From: Clostridia bacterium
GTDB lineage: Bacteria; Bacillota; Clostridia; Oscillospirales; CAG-272
Assembly (NCBI GenBank): GCA_017461365.1
Contig: JAFTYG010000003.1
Coordinates: 148,108 to 212,107, forward strand
Length of the DNA: 64,000 nucleotides
Direction: 5' to 3'
The position numbers were made by a program, and so were the translations under genes. The notes under the pieces were generated by a model that saw only the letters and a program-made list of their open reading frames with translations, had not been told where the DNA came from and did not search any database. Below, piece after piece: positions 33,925-42,378 of this stretch. The first letter of the stretch is position 1, and the number at the start of each line of letters is the position of its first letter.

Positions 33925-34731
33925 ATGATAATTACTTCCATAAAAGGCGCAGGAGTTTATCGTTCAGAGGCGTTTCATAAAGGAAATACCTATCTTACGC
34001 CTAAACGCAAAGTAAAGCTTTATGAATTCGAATTTTTTAAAGAAGACTATGAATACGGCTTTTTAAACGGACAACAAATAGATTATAAAAAAAACACTGT
34101 TTTGATAGCCAAGCCCGGGGACATCAGGCAAAGTAAAAAGCATTTTTCCTGTTATTATATCCATATAGATATGCGTGACGGCGCGATATGCGATATGATA
34201 AATGCTTTGCCGTCGGTCGTAACAGTAGATGACGAATCAAAATATACTCAGATATTTCAAAATATATGCTCGGATTTTCCACCCGTAAATAATACGAAGA
34301 AATTATCGGTTATCGGTTGGCTCTTGATACTTATATCTGAATTATCCAACGACAGTCACAGTTTACACCAAGTAACTCAGATCACGTCAAAAGCACAACG
34401 CAACGCGATACTTTCGGCAAAAACGTATATAAACTTTAACTATCGGAATGACATCAAGCTGAAAGATATTGCGGACAGTGTGCATATGAGCCCGAATTAC
34501 TTTCATAAGCTTTTCACCTCCGCCTGTCAGATCTCACCTTTGCAATATCTTACAAAAATACGAATAGAAAAAGCAAAAACTGAGCTTATGTGCTCTGAAA
34601 ACACTATAACACAAATATCCGAAAGTTGCGGATTTAACTCATACAGTTACTTTTGTACTGTTTTCAAGCATTATTGCGGAATAACACCGACCGAATTCAG
34701 AAAAAGCGGAAATAAGTACTACCATGTCTGA
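33925..34731 (+). CDS. AraC-family transcriptional regulator
   Basis: A 268-residue regulator with a cupin-like N-terminal half (FFKEDYEYGFLNGQQIDYKKNTVLIAKPGD, residues about 37-66) and two AraC HTH motifs (IKLKDIADSVHMSPNYFHKLF and ITQISESCGFNSYSYFCTVF), ending GITPTEFRKS. It faces away from the GH39-GH16 operon across 187 AT-rich bases and is its likely activator. It is not close in wording to the AraC protein at 8.1 kb beyond family level, so it probably senses a different sugar. Confidence 0.9.
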   Translation: MIITSIKGAGVYRSEAFHKGNTYLTPKRKVKLYEFEFFKEDYEYGFLNGQQIDYKKNTVLIAKPGDIRQSKKHFSCYYIHIDMRDGAICDMINALPSVVTVDDESKYTQIFQNICSDFPPVNNTKKLSVIGWLLILISELSNDSHSLHQVTQITSKAQRNAILSAKTYINFNYRNDIKLKDIADSVHMSPNYFHKLFTSACQISPLQYLTKIRIEKAKTELMCSENTITQISESCGFNSYSYFCTVFKHYCGITPTEFRKSGNKYYHV

Positions 34732-34734
34732 TAC

Positions 34735-34767
34735 AAAAAATGCGACCTTGAACGGCCGTATTTTTTA
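34735..34767 (+). terminator. Possible terminator of AraC gene
   Basis: Imperfect hairpin AAATGCGACC/GGCCGTATTT with T-run, four bases after the stop codon. Confidence 0.45.
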
Positions 34768-34809
34768 CTAATTCAAAATCAACAATAATAAAATAACCGA
34801 TTAAAGAAA

Positions 34810-34840
34810 AAAGCCGTTGCGGAAATTCCGCAACGGCTTT
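34810..34840 (-). terminator. Terminator of membrane protein gene
   Basis: AAAGCCGTTGCGGA/TCCGCAACGGCTTT perfect stem followed by a T-rich tail on the minus strand. Confidence 0.9.
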
Positions 34841-34852
34841 GTAAAAATTCAA

Positions 34853-35926
34853 TCACTTTGCGTCTTTAAGATTTCTTTTAAGACCTATTATTGCATATAC
34901 ACCCAAAGCTATCAAAACTGCCACCATTATACCGATAAACACATAACCTGCAATAACGCCTGCCTGTTCACCGGGAATGTTTGCCTCAAGCTCTTCGATC
35001 TTTGACGTATAGTTTTCAATACTCTTTGCATCGTTAGCTGCCGCAAGCTTGTTCTTATAATCGGCAAGGCTCGACTCAGCCGAAGTAAGGTATGTAGAAG
35101 CCTCTCTTATTCTCTGCAAAAGAACTATGTTAGCATATGTAAAGATGAAAGTCGGGGTTGCGGAATAAATAATATTCTGTGTGAGGTTGTAAAGGAGTCC
35201 CGATACAACACAAGCCAATCCGACTACAGCGAACATACCCACAGCCTTTATTATAAACTCGACCATATCCCACTTTTCAAGAAATCCTGTCAGATATGTG
35301 ATAACAGAGACATTAACTCCTGCAAAATAGAGAGCCGCAACAACACCTGCAGAAATAACCACCGCAAGAAGTGAGGTCAATACCATCATAACAGTGGACA
35401 TTACATACTTCTGAGCAAGAGACTTTCTCGCTCTCTGAAGCATATACGTACCGAAATAATAAAATACCGTAACGGTGGAGAAAAGCAAAAGCGCAAGATT
35501 TACTGCAACAAACATATAAGCCGAGGTAAATACACCGACCATAAAGAGCACGATTGGCGCTATGGATACGATAGCAACAACGACATACATAATTATCGTA
35601 GCGTATTTTTTATTGAAAGACGGAACGAGAGACGTTTCTACTTCGTTGTCATAGGCACCGTTTGTAAATCTGAGAACCATCGGAAGAATGAGAGGAAGCA
35701 GGTAAAGCAAGATCATAAACACATAGCTCATAAAGCCTACGCCTACGTCTACACCCTCAAGCGCGATCTTGTCGTATATCGAACCGTAAACAAATACCAT
35801 TCCAATATCGCGTATAGCCATGGCAATACCTACAACAAGCATAATTCCTAACATTTTACCTTTTGTCCAAGCTTTACCCTGATACGCGCTTTCAAAATCA
35901 TCTACATACTGTTTTTCAGCTGTCAT
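34853..35926 (-). CDS. Polytopic membrane protein of unknown function
   Basis: A 357-residue integral membrane protein. I do not recognise the family. Visible: a 22-residue cytoplasmic lead (TAEKQYVDDFESAYQG), about seven or eight hydrophobic segments between residues 25 and 275 with short loops, then a polar, Ala/Lys/Glu-rich segment (about 278-312, SLADYKNKLAAANDAKSIENYTSKIEELEAN) predicted to be coiled coil, and a last membrane helix (about 318-345). It has no catalytic motif and is monocistronic with its own terminator. A scaffold or transporter-like role is possible but unproven. Confidence 0.75.
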   Translation of the reverse strand: MTAEKQYVDDFESAYQGKAWTKGKMLGIMLVVGIAMAIRDIGMVFVYGSIYDKIALEGVDVGVGFMSYVFMILLYLLPLILPMVLRFTNGAYDNEVETSLVPSFNKKYATIIMYVVVAIVSIAPIVLFMVGVFTSAYMFVAVNLALLLFSTVTVFYYFGTYMLQRARKSLAQKYVMSTVMMVLTSLLAVVISAGVVAALYFAGVNVSVITYLTGFLEKWDMVEFIIKAVGMFAVVGLACVVSGLLYNLTQNIIYSATPTFIFTYANIVLLQRIREASTYLTSAESSLADYKNKLAAANDAKSIENYTSKIEELEANIPGEQAGVIAGYVFIGIMVAVLIALGVYAIIGLKRNLKDAK

Positions 35927-36050
35927 CTTAAAATCTCCTTAAACATATTTGACATTTATCACAATATATTTTAACACATTTACCAATACTTTGTCAAGAT
36001 AAAATGAAATAAATATTAAAGATTTTGTGTTAATAATTTTTAAAAAGCTA

Positions 36051-36079
36051 TTGACAAAAGGAAAATAATATGATATACT
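36051..36079 (+). promoter_or_regulatory. SigA-type promoter of ylxM-ffh operon
   Basis: TTGACA (36051-36056), 17-base spacer, TATACT (36074-36079), 50 bases before ylxM. Confidence 0.75.
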
Positions 36080-36129
36080 TGTAAAGCTTTTTGGTTTACA
36101 CACATTTTTTTAGGAGTATAAGTCGATAA

Positions 36130-36465
36130 ATGTTTGAAAAAAATTTAAATGTCGGCTACCTCTTGGACTTTTACGGTGAGCTTCTCCCTGAAAGAAAAAG
36201 AGCTGTACTCGATATGTATTACAATGAAGATTATTCCCTTGCAGAAATAGCCGACGAGATCGGTATTTCGCGTCAGGGTGTCAGAAACATCATAAAAAAG
36301 ACCGAAAGCGAGCTCTTCTTTTACGAAGAAAAGCTTGGACTTGCAAAAAAATTGATGACAGTTGAAAAATATTCCGCTTCGCTTTGCCGTTACGCCGAGG
36401 AGCATGAGCTTCCCGAGCATATAAAAAACGAGATATTACAACTTGCGGAAGCGGTAAAACAATAA
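36130..36465 (+). CDS. ylxM: YlxM/UPF0122 family HTH protein
   Basis: A 111-residue cytoplasmic protein related to the sigma-70 region 4 HTH (ERKRAVLDMYYNEDYSLAEIADEIGISRQGVRNIIKKTESEL). It is a conserved partner of ffh in Firmicutes and is thought to modulate SRP GTPase or RNA interaction. It lies 68 bases before ffh and is the first gene of the operon. Confidence 0.92.
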   Translation: MFEKNLNVGYLLDFYGELLPERKRAVLDMYYNEDYSLAEIADEIGISRQGVRNIIKKTESELFFYEEKLGLAKKLMTVEKYSASLCRYAEEHELPEHIKNEILQLAEAVKQ

Positions 36466-36533
36466 AAATAAATAATACGATATTGTATGGAAAATTCCCC
36501 TTTAAATCACTGCCTTGAAAGGAGAGTGACACC

Positions 36534-37877
36534 ATGGCTATGTTTCAAAGTCTTAGCGAAAAGCTTGAAAATGCTTTTAAGAAATTCAAAAATAAAGGAA
36601 AACTTACCGAAGCCGATATAAAAGCGGGTATGCGAGAAATAAAGCTTGCTCTGCTTGAGGCTGACGTTAACTTTAAAGTCGTCAAAGAATTTATCGCAAC
36701 AGTTTCCGAAAGAGCTGTCGGTACAGAGGTGCTTGAATCCCTCCTCCCCGCTCAGCAGATAGTTAAAATAGTAAACGAGGAATTGACCGCTCTTATGGGC
36801 GGAACACAATCCAAGCTGCAAATAGCTTCAAAACCGCCTACGGTCATAATGATGGTAGGTCTGCAGGGTGCGGGTAAGACCACACACGCAGGTAAGCTTG
36901 CAGGAATGTACAAAAAGCAAGGAAAAAATCCTTTGCTCGTTGCCTGCGACGTTTATCGCCCCGCAGCTATCAAGCAATTGGAGGTAGTAGGCGAAAAGCT
37001 CGGTATTCCCGTATTCTCTATGGGGGACAAGGAATCTCCCGTAAAGATCGCTGCAGAAGGTCTTGCGTACGCCAAGAAAAAGGGATACGATATGGTATTC
37101 ATCGATACTGCGGGACGCTTGCATATTGATGAAGCGCTTATGCAAGAGCTTCAGGATATAAAGGCTAAGGTAGAGCCGACGGAAATACTTTTGACCATCG
37201 ATGCAATGATCGGTCAGGATGCTGTTACGGTAGCTAAAACCTTTAACGAGCTTCTCGATGTTACAGGTGTTATACTTACAGAGCTCGACGGTGATACGCG
37301 TGGCGGCGCTGCGCTTTCCGTAAAGCACGTTACGGGAAAGCCTATTAAGTTTATCGGTACGGGCGAAAAGCTTGACGCCATAGAACCGTTCCACCCCGAC
37401 AGAATGGCTTCGCGAATTCTCGGAATGGGAGATGTTCTTTCTCTTATAGAAAAAGCGGAACAGGCGTATGATGAAAAGAAAGCGGCAGAACTTGAAAAGA
37501 AGCTGAGAGAATCCACCTTTACTCTTGACGATTATCTTGAACAATTCGGCCAGATAAAGAATATGGGAAGTCTTGATCAGCTTGTAGGAATGATGCCGGG
37601 GGTTAAGCCGGGCTCGCTGAAGGATGCAAAGATAGACGAGAAAGCAGTCGCTCATATGGAAGCAATCATAACGTCAATGACACCTTATGAGAGAGCCAAG
37701 CCTGAGGTTCTCAACGCATCCAGAAAGAAGCGCATCGCCGCAGGTAGCGGAACTACCGTCGAAGAAGTCAACAAACTTGTTCGGCAGTTCGAACAAACGA
37801 GAAAGCTTATGAAGCAGTTCTCAAATCCGAAGCAAATGTCAAAACTCGGACGTAAAAAAGTGAAAATTCCGTTTTAA
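36534..37877 (+). CDS. ffh: Signal recognition particle GTPase Ffh
   Basis: A 447-residue SRP54 protein that binds 4.5S/SRP RNA and signal sequences and docks with FtsY. In order: N domain (helical, residues 1-95), G domain with GLQGAGKTTHAGKLAG (about 107-122), DVYRPAAIKQL, DTAGRLHID, TELDGDTRGGAALS and GTGEKLDAIEPFHPDRMASRILGMGD, then the Met-rich M domain (about 325-432). The canonical GLQGSGKTT has Ala for Ser here, a mild change. A GAAAGGAGAG site precedes the ATG. The SRP RNA gene is not seen in the window. Confidence 0.97.
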   Translation: MAMFQSLSEKLENAFKKFKNKGKLTEADIKAGMREIKLALLEADVNFKVVKEFIATVSERAVGTEVLESLLPAQQIVKIVNEELTALMGGTQSKLQIASKPPTVIMMVGLQGAGKTTHAGKLAGMYKKQGKNPLLVACDVYRPAAIKQLEVVGEKLGIPVFSMGDKESPVKIAAEGLAYAKKKGYDMVFIDTAGRLHIDEALMQELQDIKAKVEPTEILLTIDAMIGQDAVTVAKTFNELLDVTGVILTELDGDTRGGAALSVKHVTGKPIKFIGTGEKLDAIEPFHPDRMASRILGMGDVLSLIEKAEQAYDEKKAAELEKKLRESTFTLDDYLEQFGQIKNMGSLDQLVGMMPGVKPGSLKDAKIDEKAVAHMEAIITSMTPYERAKPEVLNASRKKRIAAGSGTTVEEVNKLVRQFEQTRKLMKQFSNPKQMSKLGRKKVKIPF

Positions 37878-37933
37878 CACGGATTTTTATAAATAACATT
37901 TAAAAATATATTTATTTTTGGAGGAAATCAAAA

Positions 37934-38173
37934 ATGGCAGTAAAAATGAGACTTAGAAGAATGGGCGCAAAGAAAGCCCCCACATACCGTGTTATCGTTG
38001 CGGACAGCCGTTCTCCCAGAGACGGTAGATTCATCGAGGAGATCGGTTACTTCAATCCTCGCTCCGATGAGCTCAAGATCGATGCTGATAAGGCAAAGGC
38101 TTGGCTCTCCAACGGCGCTCAGCCCACAGATACCGTAAAGGCTCTGCTCAAAAAGTCCAACATAGTTGACTGA
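37934..38173 (+). CDS. rpsP: 30S ribosomal protein S16
   Basis: A 79-residue S16 protein of the small subunit body: [40 protein letters not shown] and [16 protein letters not shown] are all family signatures. The GGAGG site is well placed. It sits between ffh and khpA as in other Firmicutes. Confidence 0.97.
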   Translation: MAVKMRLRRMGAKKAPTYRVIVADSRSPRDGRFIEEIGYFNPRSDELKIDADKAKAWLSNGAQPTDTVKALLKKSNIVD

Positions 38174-38192
38174 TCTGCAACGGTGAACTCTT

Positions 38193-38429
38193 ATGACTGA
38201 TCTGAAAGAAACCCTGTGCGGTATTGCAAGGGCTATCGTTGACAATCCCGATGCAGTCTCGGTTGCTGAGACGGTAAACGGAAACAAGGTTTCCCTTACA
38301 CTCAGCGTTGCCGAGCCCGATATGGGAATGGTCATAGGTAAAAACGGAAAAATAGCTAAAGCTATCCGTACAGTAATGCGAGCTGCTGCTAATACCGACG
38401 GAAAAGAAGTTACCGTTGATATTCGCTGA
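38193..38429 (+). CDS. khpA: KH-domain RNA-binding protein KhpA
   Basis: A 78-residue protein made of one KH domain with the GxxG loop in VIGKNGKIAKAIRTVMRAA. KhpA pairs with KhpB in Firmicutes, binds many RNAs and influences cell elongation. It follows rpsP by 19 bases. In the usual order rimM and trmD come next; here a terminator follows instead. Confidence 0.92.
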   Translation: MTDLKETLCGIARAIVDNPDAVSVAETVNGNKVSLTLSVAEPDMGMVIGKNGKIAKAIRTVMRAAANTDGKEVTVDIR

Positions 38430-38435
38430 TAAGGA

Positions 38436-38474
38436 AAAACAGGTGCCGATCTCTTTTTGAGCGACACCTGTTTT
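38436..38474 (+). terminator. Terminator ending the ffh-rpsP-khpA operon
   Basis: AAAACAGGTG/CACCTGTTTT stem with further internal pairing, 6 bases after the khpA stop. Confidence 0.75.
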
Positions 38475-38495
38475 GCATTGAAAGGTTATAAAAAC

Positions 38496-38963
38496 ATGAA
38501 CAAAGCAAATCCAAACGAACGTTTAAAACATATTCTGAATATTCTGACCGACGAGCTCGCCAAAGTATCAAAGGAGCAGAACGATTATTTCAGAAAATTT
38601 CCTGCCGATACAAAACTCGGAATAAACGCTGACAGTGCGGAATTAAAAAAGATCACTACCGCATACTATCTTCACACTGCGCGCATCTCTGCTTCAATAT
38701 CTAAAATGGAAACAGCTCTGTCCGCGCTTCCCACAATAATCGTTCAAGCCGACAGCGAGCGAAACCGTAATCTTATAGTATCGTGTGACGATCTGCTCAC
38801 GCGATTTAGTGAATTAAAAAAAGGCGTTTTGCTTTTTGCGCAAAAAAGTGAAACTATAATAACCAAAAAGCAAACATCCTCGCCCGAGCTATTCCGATAT
38901 TTATCAGAGCTTAGTCACAAGGTCAGCTATTTCGACAAATACTTGAAAAACATTTCTCTTTAA
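38496..38963 (+). CDS. Helical protein of unknown function
   Basis: A 155-residue, Lys-, Ser- and Leu-rich protein predicted to be almost entirely helical, without signal or membrane segments and with few aromatic residues. No motif is recognised. The start at 38496 follows GAAAGG and lies just past the khpA-operon terminator, so it may be read through at a low level. Its last 41 bases overlap, tail to tail, the end of the glycosyltransferase gene on the other strand. The coding call rests on length, start signal and amino-acid composition. Confidence 0.6.
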   Translation: MNKANPNERLKHILNILTDELAKVSKEQNDYFRKFPADTKLGINADSAELKKITTAYYLHTARISASISKMETALSALPTIIVQADSERNRNLIVSCDDLLTRFSELKKGVLLFAQKSETIITKKQTSSPELFRYLSELSHKVSYFDKYLKNISL

Positions 38964-40071
38964 CAGACTGAAGCTGTGTGTAATATTTATACGTAGCTTC
39001 GGTCATTTTTTTTGCGTTCAATTCTCTTTCATAACGGAGACTTGCGTTTTTCGAGAGCTGTTCATACAAATTTTTATCATTGGTTATACAGTATATGATC
39101 TCAGCAAGTCTTTCAAAATCATAGATAGGATATAAAAAGCCGTTAATACCGTTTTGTACCATATATCCGTTGCCGCCATAGTCGCTTGCGACACAAGGAA
39201 TTCCAAGGCTCATTCCTTCGGATAACGCAAGTGAAGACGTCTCGGTTCCATGAGAGCAATTTATATTGAGATCCGTAATGTTGAAATATTTCGTCACGTC
39301 GTCAACAAAGCCTGTAAAAATGAAATATTTATCGATACCTTTGCTCTTGCATATATTTTTCAATTCGTTTTGCATGCTTCCACCTCCGACGATCAAAAAG
39401 CGGTAATCCTCCGAGAGCTTTATTAACAATTCCGCAGCATTTATTATATCCGTATGACCTTTATATTCCTCAAGTCTTGCGAAAATCCCTATCACGGTAG
39501 CGTTATTAGGGACAAATAAGCTCTTTTTTATCTCAGATCTTTCGCTGTCGCTAAGTGTTTTTATCTCATTTACCCCGTTAATTATAACCGTAACTCTATC
39601 AGGAAGAACGCCCATCTCGACAAGGTTATCTTTAGCTGCCTGAGCAACGGCAACTATTCCGTTAGACAGACACATCTGACACTTTCCCGTGATAAATCTT
39701 AAAAAAGGATTTTTTTGCCATGAGCTCAACGGAAACGCGCAATGCCTTGTATAAATCCTTACGGGAACGCCGCATAAAAAAGCAGCTATTCGAAATGATA
39801 GACATCCGTGACAGTTAACAATGTCGGGAGAGATCTTTTTTATCAACTTTATATATTTCAGTATTGCCGAAAGCTCAAAGGATCTGTCGGCGCAGGCATT
39901 TACCTCTATAAAACTGATATTATGCTCAGACAATTTATTTTTCAGCATACTTCCCTTCGGAATAACCACGACGGTATTATCACACATTTGCTTATCGTTC
40001 ACCAGTCTTGTAAGCAATAGTACACCCGCTCCGCCTATATTTGTATCACTTATTGCCTCGATTATTTTCAT
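38923..40071 (-). CDS. Glycosyltransferase family 4 (GT-B fold)
   Basis: A 382-residue glycosyltransferase. The N-terminal acceptor domain has the GT4 start IIEAISDTNIGGAGVLLL and a NCHGCLSFRIA strand; the donor domain has a DRVTVIINGVNE strand, GIFARLEEYKGH, and the EX7E-type motif ETSSLALSEGMSLGIPCVASDYGG, with Asn-Gly-Phe-Leu after. It likely adds a sugar to a lipid-linked glycan or envelope polymer. The start at 40071 follows AAAGG; 15 more residues are open upstream without a site. It is monocistronic; no other glycan genes are adjacent. Confidence 0.9.
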   Translation of the reverse strand: MKIIEAISDTNIGGAGVLLLTRLVNDKQMCDNTVVVIPKGSMLKNKLSEHNISFIEVNACADRSFELSAILKYIKLIKKISPDIVNCHGCLSFRIAAFLCGVPVRIYTRHCAFPLSSWQKNPFLRFITGKCQMCLSNGIVAVAQAAKDNLVEMGVLPDRVTVIINGVNEIKTLSDSERSEIKKSLFVPNNATVIGIFARLEEYKGHTDIINAAELLIKLSEDYRFLIVGGGSMQNELKNICKSKGIDKYFIFTGFVDDVTKYFNITDLNINCSHGTETSSLALSEGMSLGIPCVASDYGGNGYMVQNGINGFLYPIYDFERLAEIIYCITNDKNLYEQLSKNASLRYERELNAKKMTEATYKYYTQLQSVKEKCFSSICRNS

Positions 40072-40126
40072 ATGATATTGCCTTTCCATATCAACATTAC
40101 TATTAAAATTCCCCATAATAACAATA

Positions 40127-40160
40127 AAATTCCCTCACACAATAAATGTGAGGGAATTTT
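40127..40160 (-). terminator. Terminator of HTH-S24 gene
   Basis: AAAATTCCCTCACA/TGTGAGGGAATTTT perfect stem with a six-base loop; on the minus strand it directly follows the HTH-S24 stop codon, and it lies upstream of the glycosyltransferase. Confidence 0.9.
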
Positions 40161-40161
40161 A

Positions 40162-40977
40162 TCATTTTTTCTTCAGTTTTCCGACAACTCTTCCGCAGCA
40201 AACCGCTTCTGCATACTCTTTAAGCAATATCTCGCCATACTCAGGATTAAGAGAGATAAGTGTATCTCCGCCGTATTTTTTGAAATATCCGTTTCCGTCA
40301 AGAATGAATATTCCGAGTTCTCCAATCTCAACCGAGTCACAATTTTCAACGAGTAACACATCCCCGTCGTGATATTTCGGCTCCATACTGTTTCCACTGA
40401 TACGCAAAGCATAATCGGCAATCTGTGTTTTTTCGTTATCGGGAATGTTTATGCTCTCCGCCGTAGTATCGTCAAGATACACTCCCGGACCTGCGGATAC
40501 GGGAAGGTCGTAAAGCAAAAGCGAGCGTTTGCCGATTCGCGGAGCATATGCAGCAGGAGACGCAACGGGCGGAAGTATCTTCGCTCCGCTCTGCACCTTT
40601 TTCTTTTCCGATTTTTCCGATACAGACAGATCGGGGCTTCCGTATGCTCCCACACGTTCGCCTTCCTTATCCACTATCATTCTTACAATATCCTGCCCGA
40701 AGCCATCCAACGCGCGATAACTCTCGATAAGAGATATTTCATCAGCACTCAACGTAAAATTATTTGTATTTCTCGGTTCTCCGCTGACAAGATAATCTAC
40801 AGAACATTCCAAGGCTTCCGCGATAGCAATGATATTGATAAGTTTGGGCGAATCGCTTATACCCGCCAATATCTTACTCAATGTACCGAGAGGTATGCCC
40901 GTAAGCTCAGATAAGCGTTCGTTAGTTATCTTTTTTTCATTTTTTAATTTTTTTATTCTGTCAATATAATCCATCAC
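40162..40977 (-). CDS. LexA/CI-like repressor: XRE HTH plus S24 peptidase
   Basis: A 271-residue regulator. Residues about 5-65 are an XRE HTH (ITNERLSELTGIPLGTLSKILAG); a polar linker follows; about 150-271 is a peptidase S24 domain with cleavage-like site SAGPG, catalytic Ser in GNSMEP and Lys in GYFKKYGG. Such proteins repress genes until RecA-type signals trigger self-cleavage. Typical owners are phage CI repressors or host stress regulators; no phage genes are near, so a chromosomal damage- or stress-response regulator is more likely. It is monocistronic. Confidence 0.9.
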   Translation of the reverse strand: MMDYIDRIKKLKNEKKITNERLSELTGIPLGTLSKILAGISDSPKLINIIAIAEALECSVDYLVSGEPRNTNNFTLSADEISLIESYRALDGFGQDIVRMIVDKEGERVGAYGSPDLSVSEKSEKKKVQSGAKILPPVASPAAYAPRIGKRSLLLYDLPVSAGPGVYLDDTTAESINIPDNEKTQIADYALRISGNSMEPKYHDGDVLLVENCDSVEIGELGIFILDGNGYFKKYGGDTLISLNPEYGEILLKEYAEAVCCGRVVGKLKKK

Positions 40978-41066
40978 TGCCCCCGATATTTCCTATTATG
41001 GAATTATTATACCATATATTTATCGGTTTGTAAAGTGTTTTTTGAAATTATTTTTCCAAAATCGAT

Positions 41067-42311
41067 CTATTTTTTCATCAGCACAGTAGCTATCGCCTCT
41101 GCCGCTGCTTCTGCCGCAATGCAAGCTTCTTCAAGGCTGTTTCCACTTGAGCCTATCTCCAATAAAAGCGAATACGGAGCTATCTCCTGATTATACGTCG
41201 ATGATTTCAAATATACGGGACGGCATATATTAGTATATTGACCGTTCAACTCTTCTCTGAATTGCAACGCCAAAGCAAGATTTGTTTCCCAACGATCGTT
41301 TTCTTCCCCTCCCCAATTGCTTCCTACAACACACATGATCTGAGCTGATGCCGTACCGTTTACAACAGTTACAGGTCTCACAAGCTCGCCGCTTGATTTT
41401 ATAACAGAATCTCTATGAATATCTATCACAAGCTTTATCGTCGGATAACGATCAAGGTAAAGCCGGATAGTTTCCTCTGCTCTTGCATAAGCATCGCGAT
41501 AGCCTTCCGCATCGTGCATTACCTCACTGTGAACGCTTATAATTCCCTTTTTACGAAGCGAATCGCTAAGAACTTTTCCAACTGCGATAACGTTCTTGTC
41601 AGTATCACTGCTTCTCGCGAGCTCACCACCGTCATCCTTGTACGATATTGCGCCGTCCTCGCTGTACGATTCAGTACCGTGTGTATGTATTATAAGTACC
41701 GTTGGAGCCGAAGATACAGACAGATATTCCAAAGGTGTACCGTATCCGAGCTCCATATCAAGAAGCGCTTCGGTATCGGGGGTAAGTCCTGTTGAATTGT
41801 GTATATACGCAGGTCCGTATGAAACAAGAGATAGATCCATCGGTATTATCGGGATTTCGCCCTCGGGGACCTTTGAATAGTCAAAATCGTACAACGTACT
41901 TATGCTTACGGTATTTTCTTCTTTTGTGCTTGTACTCACTTCGTTATCCGTTTCTTCACTGATGTTACCATTGGAAGGTTTTGACGGAAGCAATATTCCC
42001 TCCGTAATATCAAAAACTCCGCCCACAGGTATGCTATCTTTCATCCACGACAACGACAGATCAGGAAAGCTGTTTTCAATAAACAGTCCCCAAACGTCTG
42101 TCATAACACCGCTTCTGTCTCCGAATATTGAAAGAAATAATAAACTTGCGCAAAGTATAAATATGATCCCGACCGTAAAGATATACAAAACAAATACCTT
42201 TCTAAGACGGTGCTTTTTTATCTTTTGAAATTTTATTTCATCGTATTCTACGTTTCCCGAAGATAGACGATATGGCTCTGTTTTAGTGATTTTTTTATTT
42301 TTTCCAAGCAT
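41067..42311 (-). CDS. spoIIP: Stage II sporulation protein P (SpoIIP)
   Basis: A 414-residue membrane-anchored peptidoglycan amidase/endopeptidase of the DMP (SpoIIDMP) engulfment machine. One N-terminal helix (about residues 37-60), a Ser/Glu/Asn-rich spacer (about 115-150), then the amidase_3-like domain with zinc motif LIIHTHGTESYSEDG, the KLVIDIHRDSV strand and CVVGSNWGGEENDRWETNLALAL. Length fits. It follows gpr by 67 bases; gpr-spoIIP is the B. subtilis order too. It supports real endospore formation. Confidence 0.95.
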   Translation of the reverse strand: MLGKNKKITKTEPYRLSSGNVEYDEIKFQKIKKHRLRKVFVLYIFTVGIIFILCASLLFLSIFGDRSGVMTDVWGLFIENSFPDLSLSWMKDSIPVGGVFDITEGILLPSKPSNGNISEETDNEVSTSTKEENTVSISTLYDFDYSKVPEGEIPIIPMDLSLVSYGPAYIHNSTGLTPDTEALLDMELGYGTPLEYLSVSSAPTVLIIHTHGTESYSEDGAISYKDDGGELARSSDTDKNVIAVGKVLSDSLRKKGIISVHSEVMHDAEGYRDAYARAEETIRLYLDRYPTIKLVIDIHRDSVIKSSGELVRPVTVVNGTASAQIMCVVGSNWGGEENDRWETNLALALQFREELNGQYTNICRPVYLKSSTYNQEIAPYSLLLEIGSSGNSLEEACIAAEAAAEAIATVLMKK

Positions 42312-42378
42312 TTTACCATTCCTCCGAAAAAATCATACGATTCATACTATGCAAAAAGAGTATATAAAATGCCCGATC

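Noticed and set aside
36828-37655. 275-residue frame antisense to ffh
   Set aside because: Shadow of ffh, which has all its GTPase motifs.
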